A DNA stretch of 64,000 bases, from contig NC_088935.1 in NCBI RefSeq assembly GCF_033473495.1, positions 4,774,001-4,838,000 of the forward strand, read 5' to 3'. This document shows, in pieces, positions 23,234 through 34,729 of the stretch (positions within the stretch are counted from its first letter, which is position 1; each line of letters starts with the position of its first letter). Position numbers and translations under genes: made by a program. The DNA comes from Cercospora beticola (taxonomy: Eukaryota; Ascomycota; Dothideomycetes; Mycosphaerellales; Mycosphaerellaceae). The notes under the pieces were generated by a model. It ran no database searches. It was not told the DNA's origin and worked only from the letters and a program-made list of their open reading frames with translations.

Positions 23234-23366
23234 CGTTGTAGAGTGACCGATGTCACAAGCCCTCCATTTCTGTCGCTTTAAAAGGTTAACAAATTGTTCC
23301 CGGCACTTATTTGTCCCAATACCGTTGCATTCTCGATTGTCTTGCGCCTATCCATTTACTACTGTC

Positions 23367-24215
23367 CTACAACTTCGCGCCTAACCCCGGACCACCAGCC
23401 TTACTCGAAACAAAACTCTCATCAACTTCCTGCCACATCGTCGTAGACTTTCCCATATCATTCTCAATCTGCGGTATAATCTTCTTCCTGCACGAAATCA
23501 TTAGCATCTCCACCCCCCCCACCACCTATCCGATAAGAAAGCAGAACAACTTACACAACATCCACATGCTCCTTACACTTACTATGCCCCATCATCGCCT
23601 CCTTATTCTCATACCTCACAAACAACAAAATCTCCTTTGGTGCCTTCGGTCTCGTAAAAGCCGCATACGTCAAAACACCAGGTTCCTTCTCTCGTACAAA
23701 AGGCACAAACCCTTCTAAGATCTGAAGAACTTGTTTTCGATCTTTACATACGAATTTCGTTTGGCTGATTAAATTCCCGCTTCTGAATGGTGTGGCGTGT
23801 TCACTTCCGTCACGGACAACAAAGCCCGAAGTGAAATACCATGCTACAAGCTCTTCATCTTGACGATAGAGCTCTTCAGATTTGGCAGTGTTGTGGTAGC
23901 TTTGGAAGAATTCTTTGTCGTTGATTTGTTGCTGGAGAGCGGATTTGTCCGTGTAGATTTCGAGGCCGGAGAGGATGAGTTTTGAAGGGTCCTTTGGAGG
24001 TGGGAGAGGGGTCATGTAGGACCAGGTTGTGCATTGAGAGCTAGGGTTGCGGTAATAATTCTTTGCGCCATTCTGGAGGAGGGAGAGGATCTGTGGTGTT
24101 CATGAGATGTGACGAGATAGGATGTGAGGAGGGACATGATTTGCCGTACCCTTTTTTGCTTTTCTGGCGATGCTGGATAGATGTTACAGAGAAGGGCGAT
24201 GCTCTTGTCGGCCAT
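23367..24215 (-). CDS. ABM-like dimeric alpha/beta-barrel protein
   Basis: The exons are 24215-24150, 24090-23555 and 23487-23367. The introns of 59 and 67 bp are GT-AG, and the product is 240 aa. It starts MADKSIALLCNIYPASPEKQKR and continues in frame across intron 1 into ILSLLQNGAKNYYRN. Intron 2 joins HVDVV to KKIIPQIENDMGK, and the protein ends AGGPGLGAKL. The pattern of two successive alpha/beta segments (one with the LEIYTDKSALQQQ helix, one with EILLFVRYENKEAMMGH) is that of fungal proteins related to antibiotic-biosynthesis monooxygenases, which fold as dimeric alpha/beta barrels. No catalytic residue can be assigned. Its place beside the amidohydrolase suggests, but does not prove, shared small-molecule metabolism. 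Without intron 2 the frame would stop 42 residues early. Confidence 0.75.
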
Positions 24216-24690
24216 GATGAAGTGTGATCGCCGTGTAGTTTTTGTTCTGCGCTCGTTCACGTACTTGTTGTTCAGTATGTTTATTGTGCCGATTTTGGTT
24301 TAGGTGGGTGCTGTCCAACGTCTCGACTCAACATCCGAGGTACGCGGCATGTGGAGCTAGCTGCATTGGCTGAGTGATCCACATTCTGAGCAACGTTCGC
24401 TTCAAAGGTATTTTCGATTCCATCGGATCTTTGGTTGATGCTGTAGATGCTCACTTGTTGGTGCGTTGATCTGTCAACTTCCATCGAGAGGTTGCAGAGG
24501 AAGGTTCGCCACTTGCCAAGGCTGGAATTGACAATCGGTTTCGACGGAAAGGTATCAAAGTACAAGTAATGACCCACGACAAACGCCTCAAACGCTTCAC
24601 CATACCTCCGTCTTCAATTACAGTCTCATCACTCATAATATCTTACACCAAGTATACAGGCAAAAGAGAGAACTTTCATGACCCTGTTGC
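24216..24690. other. Intergenic region
   Basis: This lies between the start of the ABM-like gene and the 3' end of the rhodopsin-domain gene, both on minus. It should hold the promoter of the first and the terminator of the second. I see no further gene. Confidence 0.5.
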
Positions 24691-26043
24691 TCACACCCTT
24701 CTCAGCCTTGGGTTCATCATCTCGCCCTGAATCAATCCCACCAACGCAGCATGCAAGAACGGTGCTTCCATCTTCTCATACGTGACCTCAACTTCCGTCG
24801 TCACGGTGATGGCGCCATGATCAGACCTCAAAACCCAGTTCCCCGATGCGGCAGGTTGAAATCCCATTACATCAGGACTCATCGGACTCATCGGACTGAT
24901 CGGACTCGTCATCTCGATCGTGTTGGTCCGACTATGGTTCTTGCTCGTGAAGCCTGAAGAGAGAGGAATATGACCTTGGCGAGTCCGCTGATGAATCGGA
25001 ATATCATGGAGAGCGGGAAGAGGTGGTGCTCGGCTTTGCCATTTCTTGGGTACCAATGGACGAAGAAATGGAAGGGAAGCTGTGATAATGACAACGTTGA
25101 GTTCCACGGAAAGTGCAATGACATATGCACATAGGCTGTATGTATAGTCGGAGAATACGCTAAGAACTTTGGCCTGCAGGGAAAAAGGAAGTGTTAGCAG
25201 GAGGTTGCCGAGTGTGGGAAGAAGGAGAAAGTGACACAAGCACTCACCTCGTACGTCTTTACAATCGACGAAGCCATGGCAAGGAAACTCAGACATAACA
25301 GAGCTGCAACGCCCACTTTCCTCTTGAGCGACATCGTCGAATGGTGAATCAAGATTGCTGGGAGCACAGCAAGATAGAAATCCGTGACCGTGTTCCAGGA
25401 CCCCATGAAGTATCCATAATTGGTTTGAATTCGAGGATTCCAGCAGATTTCGTCGAACCTCAATTGTTTCTCCAGCGTCCAGAAAGCATCGACTTCGGAT
25501 CCGCACTGCGAGTAAAACACAACAACGCCGATGACATTGATGGCGGCTTGCATGAATATTGAAGCATACACGGGCCAAGATTTTATGCGGGCATCAGTGT
25601 CGATGAGGTAGAGCAGCGTGCAACTGAAGCTCAGTCTGCCAAACATGGGGCTGAGAAATCCTGGAAGGAGGGATAAGACGCCATATTTCATAGTCCGCCG
25701 CAAGTGATCGAGAGGAATGTAGACGATGTGTCGGCCCAAGCCGGCGTCGACCGACACTTGTGTCAAGGCAGCGTGGGCGATCGCGAAGGCCTGAAGTCTG
25801 TCAGTCAGCGCATCAAACTTTGCTGAGTGAAGAAGATTGACAACACACCAGAGCAATCAGCATCAAGTAGTCGTCCACGAACAGCCTCCTCGCCTTCTTG
25901 ATTTTGGCATAGAAGCGAAGGGCCACAATAATGATGGAGAAGGCCAGAAGCGTCCATATCACCCGTTCCAGGACCGGGCCTTGCGATACGTCTGGAGCAT
26001 CGTTCAGTGACTCCAGCAGCGATTGTACATCTAGGGCCATCAC
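24691..26043 (-). CDS. Fungal rhodopsin-domain integral membrane protein
   Basis: The exons are 26043-25849, 25790-25248 and 25173-24691. The phase-0 introns of 58 and 74 bp are GT-AG, and the product is 406 aa. It opens MMALDVQSLL; a second Met follows at once. A first helix spans about residues 25-42, then come RLFVDDYLMLIALAFAIAHAAL, the VDAGLGRH segment typical of this family after helix 2, and further hydrophobic helices to about residue 300, seven in all. The cytosolic tail holds an SPISPMSPMSP repeat. The family is common in Pezizomycotina (rhodopsin-domain or PTH11-related proteins, some encoded near metabolite clusters). Ligand and role are unknown, and no retinal-binding Lys pattern could be confirmed. 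Intron 2 removes a premature stop after KTYEV. Confidence 0.82.
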
Positions 26044-27315
26044 CGGGCGGTGTTATGTGGACTGCTTGCGAGCAGCCGCAGGGGATCGCGCCGCTTCATC
26101 TGCGCATGAAAGAGAAGGAAAGAACTGGCGCCAGAACTCTGGAAGTCCTGCATGTGTCGCTTCTCCTCTCGTGCAATTCTGAGGAGGTGGTCCAAGGGTC
26201 TCGATATGGGAAGATGGAGAGCCGGCCTGATCAATATGTGCAGTGATCAGTAGTCCTGCCCGACAAGACCGCGACATGCAAGCGACGCGGGCGTCTCACT
26301 TCTGAAGAAAAGAGAAAGGAGTCGTCGTTGATATTCTCAGCACCAATGACATGTGCCAGATCGACAGAGTGACCGCCTCGACTAGCATGAGCTAGCCAGT
26401 GCTAGCATGGAATGGACTCTGGAGCGACAAGGGTTCCGAACGCCCATCGCGAAGAACACCGGGCTGTGCCCATTCCGGACGATGTGAGGGACACGGCCAA
26501 ATTGCATCGACACGAAGAGAGCTTGCTCTCTCGCCAACGAACGCTGTTGCCGAGTTGGGAAACTTGATATGAGAATGGTCGTACAGAAGGTACTTTGAAG
26601 GTGTTGACTCGCGCATGACAGCTCGCGTGGAGAAATGTGAAAGTAGGAAGCGAACACCTACCGGTCCTATCAGATGCTGAGGCGGAGCAATACCGACGCT
26701 CGTGCATACAGGGATCGTTGCGTGCGCCGGCCCACAGCGACAAAAGTAGAAAGCGCCGCTGCAACGCGATTCGCACATTCGCAAAACATGCACACCGGAG
26801 AATGTCCCGGTGAACGTGTTTGCCACACGAGTGTATGGTACGTCGACGCCTTAAAGCAGGTTGCAACGAGGCTGAGCATGACGTTGAAGTCTTTGCTGGA
26901 GTATGGGCCCAGAACGCGGTTGGCCGCAGAAGGGTTAGCTTGTGGTCAGCACTAAAGATTCTCATCGGCTAGCGTTTACTGCGGAATTAATGGCACTCGG
27001 CCTAGCATTTGTTCACTATTGAATCTCTTAGCAAGTATGCCATTCAGCGTTGGAAGGAATACTTCTCGAGGCGCTATCAGAGCCTCTTTCGCCACTGCGC
27101 GCTTGAGAGTCATGCGCAATTCCTGTATTCCAAGCCGCGCTTCCGATGCTTCGTTCCATTGTACCGTCGCGTCACGCTGCGAGTGCGTATAACGCTCGCG
27201 GTTCGATCATGCTCATTCGTTACTGGTGCCTTTCCCGCCTCTGCCGCTCGCCGTCTCGTACGCCTCTTCGAAAGAGTCAAATGACTTACCGGAGCCGAAG
27301 TTAGACAAAAATGCT
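26044..27315. other. Intergenic region without a supported gene
   Basis: A 187-codon minus-strand frame (26402-26965) and several overlapping ones exist, but they lack motifs, have unlikely Arg/Ser/Cys composition and compete with each other. The right end is the 3' flank of the Spf30 gene. I see nothing else. Confidence 0.5.
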
Positions 27316-28270
27316 TCACTCGTCGGGAGTCTCGTCTTGCGCGAAGTTCCATTTGGCACGCACTTGGTCCTTTGACATTGGCTTTCCAGAGCCCGTGAAG
27401 CCCACTGCAATCAGTCAGCATGTAAGTAGTAGAGATGAAAGAGCTAACTGGTGTACCTTTAGCATTCGGCAGGTCTGGTGTGCGAAACTGGCTGTCTTTC
27501 TTCAACTTCGACGCTGCGCCCACAGCTGGCTTCTTGGGCCCTGACTTCTGCCAGTCATTCCAGCTGCTCTTTGACTTCTCCAAAACCTTTGAGCCCTTCA
27601 GTTTCTTCGGTGCAGGTGGCATTCGCGTCGGGCCATCGCTGACTTTGCTCGGCTCGCGTTTCTGAACCAAAGTCGTATCGATCGCCGGTGCAGCAGAGAT
27701 GACAGTGCCGTGCTGAATCGGAGGCGGAGCTGTCGGGAGTGGAGGCACTGCAGCGGAGGCAGATGCCACGGGTGTGCCGTCAGCCTTGCGCTTCTTATTC
27801 TCCACTGGACGAACCTCGTGCTTGCGCTTTTGCTCTTTCTCATCGTATCCCTTGAATTTGACTGTGTAGACTGGATCTGAAGGACTGCCCGTTTTGCTGA
27901 CGATGGTCGCTGGGTACCACGCCTTGTCCGCAGAATACTTTGCCTGCACCGTATCACCCACGTTGAACAACGCGCGGTTGTCCTCGGCAGGTGGTGGCGG
28001 CGGAGCGTCTGAGGAGATCTTTTGGAACTTTGGGTGCTTGCTCATGTCGTATTTTGGCGTGTCTGTCGGTGGTGGCGGGGGTGGGGCGACCTTTTGCTGG
28101 ACCTTGAGCGCAGCGATTCTGGCCTTCAGGACGGGAATTTGCTGCTGGAAGGAGGCCATGTCGGCCTTGACGCTTGCATCGTCGGGATCGAGTTCCAAGG
28201 CCTCTTTGCATGTGTCCACCAACTCCTGAGCCTGAGCGAGCTCCTCTTCGAGAGCGGAGAGGTCACTCAT
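27316..28270 (-). CDS. spf30: Splicing factor Spf30/SMNDC1-like Tudor protein
   Basis: The exons are 28270-27457 and 27404-27316, with one 52-bp GT-AG intron; the product is 300 aa. The N-terminus (MSDLSALEEELAQAQELV) is a helical coiled coil. The Tudor/SMN domain follows at about residues 102-155 (FNVGDTVQAKYSADKAWYPA, then YTVKFKGYDEKE). A Pro-rich, Lys-rich linker comes next with the nuclear-type segment KKRKAD, and the end SGKPMSKDQVRAKWNF after the intron matches the conserved C-terminus of SMNDC1 proteins. Relatives act in the nucleus in spliceosome assembly and bind symmetric dimethyl-arginine through the Tudor fold. Without the intron the frame runs on to an unrelated 386-aa product, so the spliced form is preferred. 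Confidence 0.88.
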
Positions 28271-29109
28271 GGTGCACTTAGTTCTCTGGCGCGAGTGTCA
28301 AGGAGCGGCGGTACGTTACTCGAGGTAAGCAATATCGCGTCGCGGGCGAGGAGAGTCGGGCGCGCGAAGTTTGCGCGAGTCGGAGTGGTGTGGGTGTCGT
28401 AGTGGTGACAGTGCGTGTCGGTTGATCTTGATCTTGCGGAACTCCATCTGGCTCGCATGTGGAAGCCATCGGCGTTAGTTCGGGCAAACTCCGAGACCGA
28501 AAGCTAAGTTATTGGACCCCAGCGACTCCCTCCCTTCACGAGACACGAACTTGCCAGTGGTCACGAGGATACTGTCTTAGCTGCACAAACGTGTGTAGGT
28601 CTCCGCATGTCTCACTGTTAAGCGAAAATTGAGATTTGCAGCGTTATCATATTGCGAAGTCGCTCCTAAGTGCCAGAAATAACGAACGAAGTCTACTTCT
28701 TGACTGTTCTCCGTACTGCCCAATCTTGATCTTATCCGCGCAACGTCGAGTAAGCCATATCAGTACTCTCTGAGCCGGCGACCGTGTACGTGCATCAACT
28801 GTCTCAGAAGACCCCTCACTCCTGCCATTCTGCAATGCAATCGTGACGAGCCGAACGAGGCGTCGCCCCTCCAGTCACTCTATCTCCAATCGCATTTCGA
28901 TTGAGCTTTGAAGGGAGACTCTATTTGGCCAGCCTAGATGGCAACCTAGAGCTGGAGCGAACGTTTATTCATCGTAGGAGAAGTAGATTCCAGCAGCTTC
29001 CCAGCATGGGCCTAAGATCTGCGACGAGCCATCAGATCTACCGCATCGAGAGGGGTAGGACAACGGTGCCTCTTGCTGACCGCCATCGCGAGATCCACCA
29101 CAAAGTCGG
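28271..29109. other. Intergenic region
   Basis: This contains the promoter of the minus-strand Spf30 gene and the 3' flank of the minus-strand gene at 29110. Short frames only; none is supported. Confidence 0.5.
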
Positions 29110-30084
29110 TTACTGCCATATTCTCGGCCGTCTTTTCATGGCGAAGCTCCATTTCTGTCCGTGAAGTAGCGGGATGCCGAGTTGAAGATCGCCTCTCTCG
29201 CGCGGCATGATGAGAAGGTTGACAGGCAAATCTGACGCGTCGAGACACGGGCAAACATCAGCCAAGGTCACAGCCTCTGATTCATATTGGCCAGTCCTCG
29301 TCTGTTGTAACTCTCGTCCTGCAACTATCCTCACAGGTGCTTTGCATGATGAACGACACCAGTGAGGGAATTTTGCGAGCCGAGCGGCAGCCTTCTCGCC
29401 GTACCTGCGCTTCGCCTCCGTTTCAGTGGCGTGTCGGTTGGTAGTAGTGCTCTTAATTGGCCACACGTCGAACCAGAAGGTCGTATCGTCCAGGTCGCCG
29501 GTGTAAGCTGCAAACATGAATGACAGCGAGAAGCTTTCCCTTGCAGTGCTTGGGTAGGTTGATTCCAAACACATACGCGCAGTAAATGGGCACCCGGAAG
29601 GAGGGAACCGCATTTCAGGTGGCAAATCCTCGCGGTGCTCGGTGCTGAGGATGAAACGCACTTCTATCTTCGTTTTATAGAATTGTAGACGTGTAAAAGG
29701 GCAGTCAAATGGTTGGAAGTCCCACATGCTGAGTGCCGCATGTACAGTCGCATCTGGTATACTCGCCGGTACTGCTTGCGGAAGTGGCAGTGGTGAGGGA
29801 CGTCAGTATCGACAATCTGCTGCAGCTTCTGCAGTGTGGACGGCGGAAGTGCGTTAAAAAGGAAAGCGAGCTTGTCTTTCGGGCCTCGACGATGGAAGAG
29901 ATGTGATGCTACTATGGTGCGGTCGCGTTGTGAGAGCCAAGTGTGTCTGCCTCTGCTTCCAGAAAGCGCGAGCTCCAGGTCCGCGTCAAAGTCCTATAAT
30001 GTATTAGCCACAACCCAATCACGCCCAACAGAGAGCACTCACTGAAAGCTGAGCCTCGCTCATGCTGCTGTCACCGTCCATCAT
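29110..30084 (-). CDS. Hypothetical protein of unknown family
   Basis: The proposed exons are 30084-30043, 29993-29773 and 29728-29110. The introns are 49 and 44 bp, GT-AG; the sum is 882 nt, 293 aa. It starts MMDGDSSMSEAQLSDFDADL. The middle exon gives a clean helical stretch (TIVASHLFHRRGPKDKLAFL, then LPPSTLQKLQQIV). The last exon continues WDFQPFDCPFTRLQFYKTK. I do not recognise a domain. Both introns keep one frame and the internal exons have no stops, which supports a real gene, but the 44-bp intron is short and its donor was picked to close the frame, so the middle junction is uncertain. A further intron in the last exon is possible. Confidence 0.5.
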
Positions 30085-30265
30085 TCCCACAGGTGCGTAA
30101 ACGAGAAATGGTCCCTAGGAATGGCGTGAAGTGGATTGAACTGGCGGAACAGAATAGAATGAAGCGAAAGTCTTCCGACTACCAGACGAGGGAACCACGA
30201 CTACACCGGTGAGGGAATCGTGCCTACCCCGATGAGGTGGCCGCGCCTGGCAGTGGCGATGGAGA

Positions 30266-30730
30266 CTACCAAATCTGGGCAGAGAAGGTACGACCAGCAG
30301 GCACGGACATGGAATGCGATATTGTATCAGTCTTGACGACCACGCCGGCAAACCAGAGGCCCGCGACAAATCTTGAGGTAGTCGCCGTGGCTACAGACTG
30401 CTCGGGTTTCTTGTGGCAATCTTGTGGTTCGCACCTTCCATTCTGGTGTATACTAATTGTGATCGCGTAGGAGCCGTCCGCAACCCTCTTCCATGCTTCG
30501 TGGAGTCGGTCAGATGTGATACATGCAATTGAGGCTCGTGTGAGCGATGGAAATGTTGCATGGTTCTCTTCCGCGAGTGTACGTGCACAGCATGTGTTGC
30601 TGCTCTGGCGCACCTCACCATAGACGCGGGCGGAAGCTCGTGGTATACACCACGTTATCGGCTTCTTGTCGTCTCCTATTTCAGCTGCTGTGATCATTCC
30701 TGGTCCTGATGTTGGTATACACTTCGTCAT
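30266..30730 (-). CDS. Doubtful hypothetical ORF, Cys-containing
   Basis: This 154-aa frame starts at an ATG (MTKCIPTSGPGM) and has fairly natural composition (for example SIACITSDRLHEAWKRVADG, then GRCEPQDCHKK). Six Cys residues are spread over it. No signal peptide, domain or homologue is visible and its flanks give no support. It may be a chance frame or part of a larger spliced gene. Confidence 0.25.
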   Translation of the reverse strand: MTKCIPTSGPGMITAAEIGDDKKPITWCIPRASARVYGEVRQSSNTCCARTLAEENHATFPSLTRASIACITSDRLHEAWKRVADGSYAITISIHQNGRCEPQDCHKKPEQSVATATTSRFVAGLWFAGVVVKTDTISHSMSVPAGRTFSAQIW

Positions 30731-31569
30731 CTATCCGCTCTCATTTTCCCGGACGTGGCCAGCACACGTCAGCTCCATCTACGATGCGTCCACAACTCTT
30801 GGTGGCATGGTCGAGCGCGTGCTCTCCAAAGACCATCAGGGCGAATCCATTGCGAATGTGCGGGCCGCATAGCAGTGAATGATACGAATACCGATGGGAT
30901 TGCGGACACGCACTGCTCGTTGATGATGATGGCGGCGTCAAGAACAGCGCTCACGATTGAAGAGGGGTAACAGTGACCCAACTCAGTCGTCGATGGTTCT
31001 CGGAGAAGGCGAGCGAGTCCTACCAAGCCCTGGAACATCCGAAAGCATAGCAGGCATGCGAAATCTAGAGTGATATCGTGATGGGATTGCAGATGCAGTC
31101 GTAATGTACAAGGCTGAAAGCACGTGCGCGCACATGCCCCGAAAGCGAAAGCTTATCGGACATTAGGCTTCTGGTCTCCGCTGTGAGCCTGCCTCTCCGT
31201 TGCGATGATGATGGTGATGATGCCAGCCCTCGTTCATGGGTTGTTATCGAGCGCGGCCGCGTCCGGATGAGCCTCCGCGCAATCATAGCAGCGACGACAG
31301 AATGGAAATTCACCACTGTGTTTGAGACATGTGTAGCGCGCCAACTGAGAGAAGAAAACCTCGGAGTTTGGATTACCAATCTTTCCGCCCAGGTCTTCCA
31401 GCACCATCTTCGTGCTCAGCAAAGGGTCGCGAGCTCGCGCATCTCACCCGACGAGTACCTCGCACTGCTCCAATCACCGTAGCGCACCCTGGACGGACTC
31501 ATTCTCCAATCTTCGCCTGGCGTGCTCGCGGCTGAAGCAGGCCAGCGGTGTCTCTAGAGTCCGCCGGTC

Positions 31570-31603
31570 CGTCATCGCCCTGCGCCCGTCATCGCCCTGC
31601 GCC
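31570..31603. repeat. 17-bp direct duplication in bZIP leader
   Basis: CGTCATCGCCCTGCGCC occurs twice without a gap (31570-31586 and 31587-31603), about 300 bp before the start codon of the AP-1-like factor. Confidence 0.85.
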
Positions 31604-31905
31604 CATCAGCGCACGACCACGAGCACTCCTTCTGTTAGTCTCTGACTCTGCATCTCGTCTCTGTCGCGCTTCGAGCCTGCGAGCGAACAGATACGCCGTC
31701 GGTGCATCGTGGCATCGTGGCACAGGAGGTGAGCATCTGCCTACATATTCCTACCGCGGCGGGGTGATCTGCGAGCCCCGTCCAGACCACTCGCCGCCGC
31801 TCCTGCAGCTACCAACTGCTTTCTCACGCACTCGTCTCTACACTCTCGACATCCTCCGCAGGCACCGACTTGCCACGCGATCCATCGCAAAATCGCCGCC
31901 TCTCA

Positions 31906-34210
31906 ATGGCTGAGCTAACAAAGCGAGAGCAGCAGGCGATACCATACCTGACTCCCCAGCAGCAGGACTTACTGGTCGCTGCCCTCAGTTCTCAGGCGCA
32001 GCCGCACACATCCACCCTCGAGCGCCCGGGCGCCGTGAAGAGATCCGACTCCGATTTCACTACACATCCAAACACCATGCCCACGAACGCCAATGGTGAT
32101 GCGCTCTTTGTGAGCCCGCAGACTGCGGAACTGGACAACTTCGGGCTGGACTACACCCCAGGACTGGACTACCTGGATGACGACGGATTCGACTTTGAGA
32201 ATGCGGATGTTGGCGGAGAACTCATTGGTCCACTTCCGGGAAGCGAAGGACACGAAAAGAGGAAGAGCCGCGAAGACAGTGTCGGCACGGAACACGATGC
32301 GAAGCGACAGGAGACCAACGATGGTGAAAAGGCACAGAAGAAACCAGGCAGAAAGCCTCTCACTAGTGAACCGACGACTGTAAGTCCGCAATCCCTCGTC
32401 ATAAGTCGACTTACTCTGACTGTCACTGTAGAAGAGAAAGGCGCAAAACCGTGCCGCGCAGAGAGCGTTCCGCGAGCGAAAGGAGAAGCATCTGAAGGAC
32501 CTCGAAGAGAAAGTCACCTCTCTGACCAAGTCTTCAGAGGCAGAGAAGCATGAAAACGGCGTGTTGAGAGCTCAAGTGGAGCGCTTGCAAGTCGAATTGC
32601 GAGAATATCGCAAGCGCCTCTCTTTGAACAGCGGCGCCGTGCGTTCCTCTCCACCTTTGAATCCTATGAATGGGCAACGGAGCAGCAGTGGCCCTTCATA
32701 TGGCAGCAACTTCCAATTCGACTTTTCCAAGTTCGGAGCTTTGCCTGGTAGCCAGCTGTTCGGAAACCAAGACACCTCGAATGGTAACAGCCCTGGCAAC
32801 AAGTCAGACAATATGTCTCCTCCCATCGTCCAGTCCCCAGCCAGCATGAATGGGGTCAATCAAGCACAATCTCAAGCTCAGAACAGCCGACATAACAGTC
32901 TTGGTCGGAGTCTGAGTCCGCAGAGCATTCAGCGGAATGATTCCACATCGGGCAGCAACGGTAGTCCGGCGAACGTGGCCAGCATGGACTCTGCTTTCAC
33001 GTCATATAGCACAAACGACAACATGCACGGATTCGCCACCACACTTCCCCAGATGAGCAACGGCGACGGATCATTCAACGACCTTTTCAGCCCCAATCTC
33101 CTCAAGAGTGCCAACATGAACACATACTTCAATAACAACAATGCACAAACCTCGGCTCCGAGCTCGAATTACAACGGGGAAAGCTTCGATAATGGAGGAG
33201 ACAACACTTCTGGACTCAATCGCGTATTCCAGTTCAACAGCGGCAGCAATGCCAGCGATAGCACATCTCCCAGCGCCAGTTCTAACAGCCAGTGGAATGC
33301 CAACGGCAATGGCAATAGCTCTTGTGGGACGTCGCCTGAGCCTTTGCACGATAGCCCAGCGCTGAGAGATGGCCAATATGGCGACAAGAGCCACAAGCCG
33401 GCTGTCAGCTCACAATTGACGCCCGCAAATTTGAACTCGCAGCAGAGTATGAACTCCATGTACGGCTTCGGAAATGCCGATCTCACGAACCCGTCATCGG
33501 CCAACACATTCGATCCCGTCTTGTTCGGCGACTATCGCGATACCAACGATGCGATTCTCGGAACTGGCGACTTCACAGGAGGCTTTTTCGATGATGCCCT
33601 CAACTCCGCCTCCTTCGACTACCAGTCACCAAGCAACCTCTTCGGCATTCTTCAGTCTCCGCGACAAACACAGGCTACACTACCTGTGCCCAACAAGCCT
33701 GCAAATGCACCTACACCGAGTCGAAATCTCATGGCTGAGATACAAAAGACTTGCGACGGCGGTGACGACGATTACGGTCTTCCAGGTGCTGACAAGAACA
33801 AGACGCAAGCAGAAGGCGGAAAGTTTATCAGCTGTAACAACATCTGGTACGATCAGAGAGACTATACCTGGGTCAGTATAGCACCTGCTAACAACGTGAA
33901 CAGGACACAGCTGCAATCGAATCCCGATTTCCAAGAAGGCAAATTCGACTTGGACGGGCTTTGCTCGGAGCTTCGTGTCAAGGCCAAGTGTAGCGAGAAC
34001 GGCGTCATGGTTGATCAAGAGCATGTCAATGCTGCTCTGAAGAAACTGGGGAAGAAGGACGAAGCGGGCAAACCATACGGCCCGCCATCGTTGCTGTTTG
34101 AGCAGGACAGTTGGTGAGTCTAGCACACGATCACGTATCAGAGAACAACGAACTGACTTTATGATAGGAACAACGTGTTGAAGAAATTGCAGAATAACAG
34201 CAAGGCGTGA
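31906..34210 (+). CDS. yap1: AP-1/Yap1-type bZIP transcription factor
   Basis: The exons are 31906-32379, 32432-33846, 33904-34113 and 34168-34210. The introns of 52, 57 and 54 bp are GT-AG, and the product is 713 aa. The basic region begins right after intron 1 (KRKAQNRAAQRAFRERKEKH, from residue 159) and leads into a leucine zipper. A Ser/Asn/Gln-rich activation region follows. The N-terminal Cys-rich site is present as CGTSPEP (Cys456) and the C-terminal one as SCNNIW...GLCSEL...KCSE (Cys626, 650, 659). In Yap1/Pap1 these Cys respond to oxidants and hide the C-terminal export signal from Crm1, so the factor enters the nucleus; the same is expected here. Intron 2 splits the C-terminal site; its removal joins NIW to TQLQS as in relatives. 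MAELTK is the first good ATG. Confidence 0.92.
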
Positions 34211-34729
34211 TGAGAAGCAACTGCAAGCAACAACATGCAAAGTGATGTGCTACGAAAAAGGTCCTTGGAGTCTGGTGCAACTCAACTTTCGAGGGTCAAG
34301 TGCAGAGGAAGAACCTGAAAATGGAATGGTTTATGACTTGCTACAATAGTCTGGGGGCAGGCATTTCGACTCTGATATGGAGTTTGATGGGAGGAGTTTC
34401 GCGTCAATTCGCGGCGGTGACCGCAAAAGCATGGCAATCCTCGACCTTCATACGAGGATCGAAACGTCAAACGTGATACGAACGCGCGTATGTACGCTAT
34501 AGAAGAATGAGCAATACGGAAGACCACCAAGTCTACCAAGTCGTTGGCGTTCTTGTCGTGACCCTGTTTGAAGCTGTTTTCCAAGAAGTAATTACGTCGA
34601 CGCGTCGCCCATGGCAACCAGAAATACCAAAATAGATAATGCAGCAATCCACACTTCGCGACGCACAGCATTCCAGGTGACCTCACTGTCGAGTGCTCTA
34701 ATAAATTCTGTGAGTGTCGATAATGCGAT
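34211..34729. other. Intergenic region
   Basis: This 0.5-kb stretch is the 3' flank of the bZIP gene and the promoter of the same-strand GH5 gene. No other feature is supported. Confidence 0.5.

Larger units (their letters stand above)
30085..31905. other. Intergenic region and long leader of the bZIP gene
   Basis: This is 1.8 kb between divergent genes. It contains the doubtful minus ORF at 30266-30730 and, nearer the bZIP gene, a pyrimidine- and CG-rich leader with a 17-bp duplication at 31570-31603. Regulators of the Yap1 type often have long leaders; no specific site is claimed. Confidence 0.5.

Noticed and set aside
21841..26043. Secondary metabolite gene cluster
   Set aside because: No polyketide synthase, peptide synthetase, terpene cyclase or prenyltransferase is present; neighbours are mixed in function.
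26402..26965. 187-codon minus-strand frame
   Set aside because: No motif, improbable Arg/Ser/Cys composition, and several equal frames overlap it.
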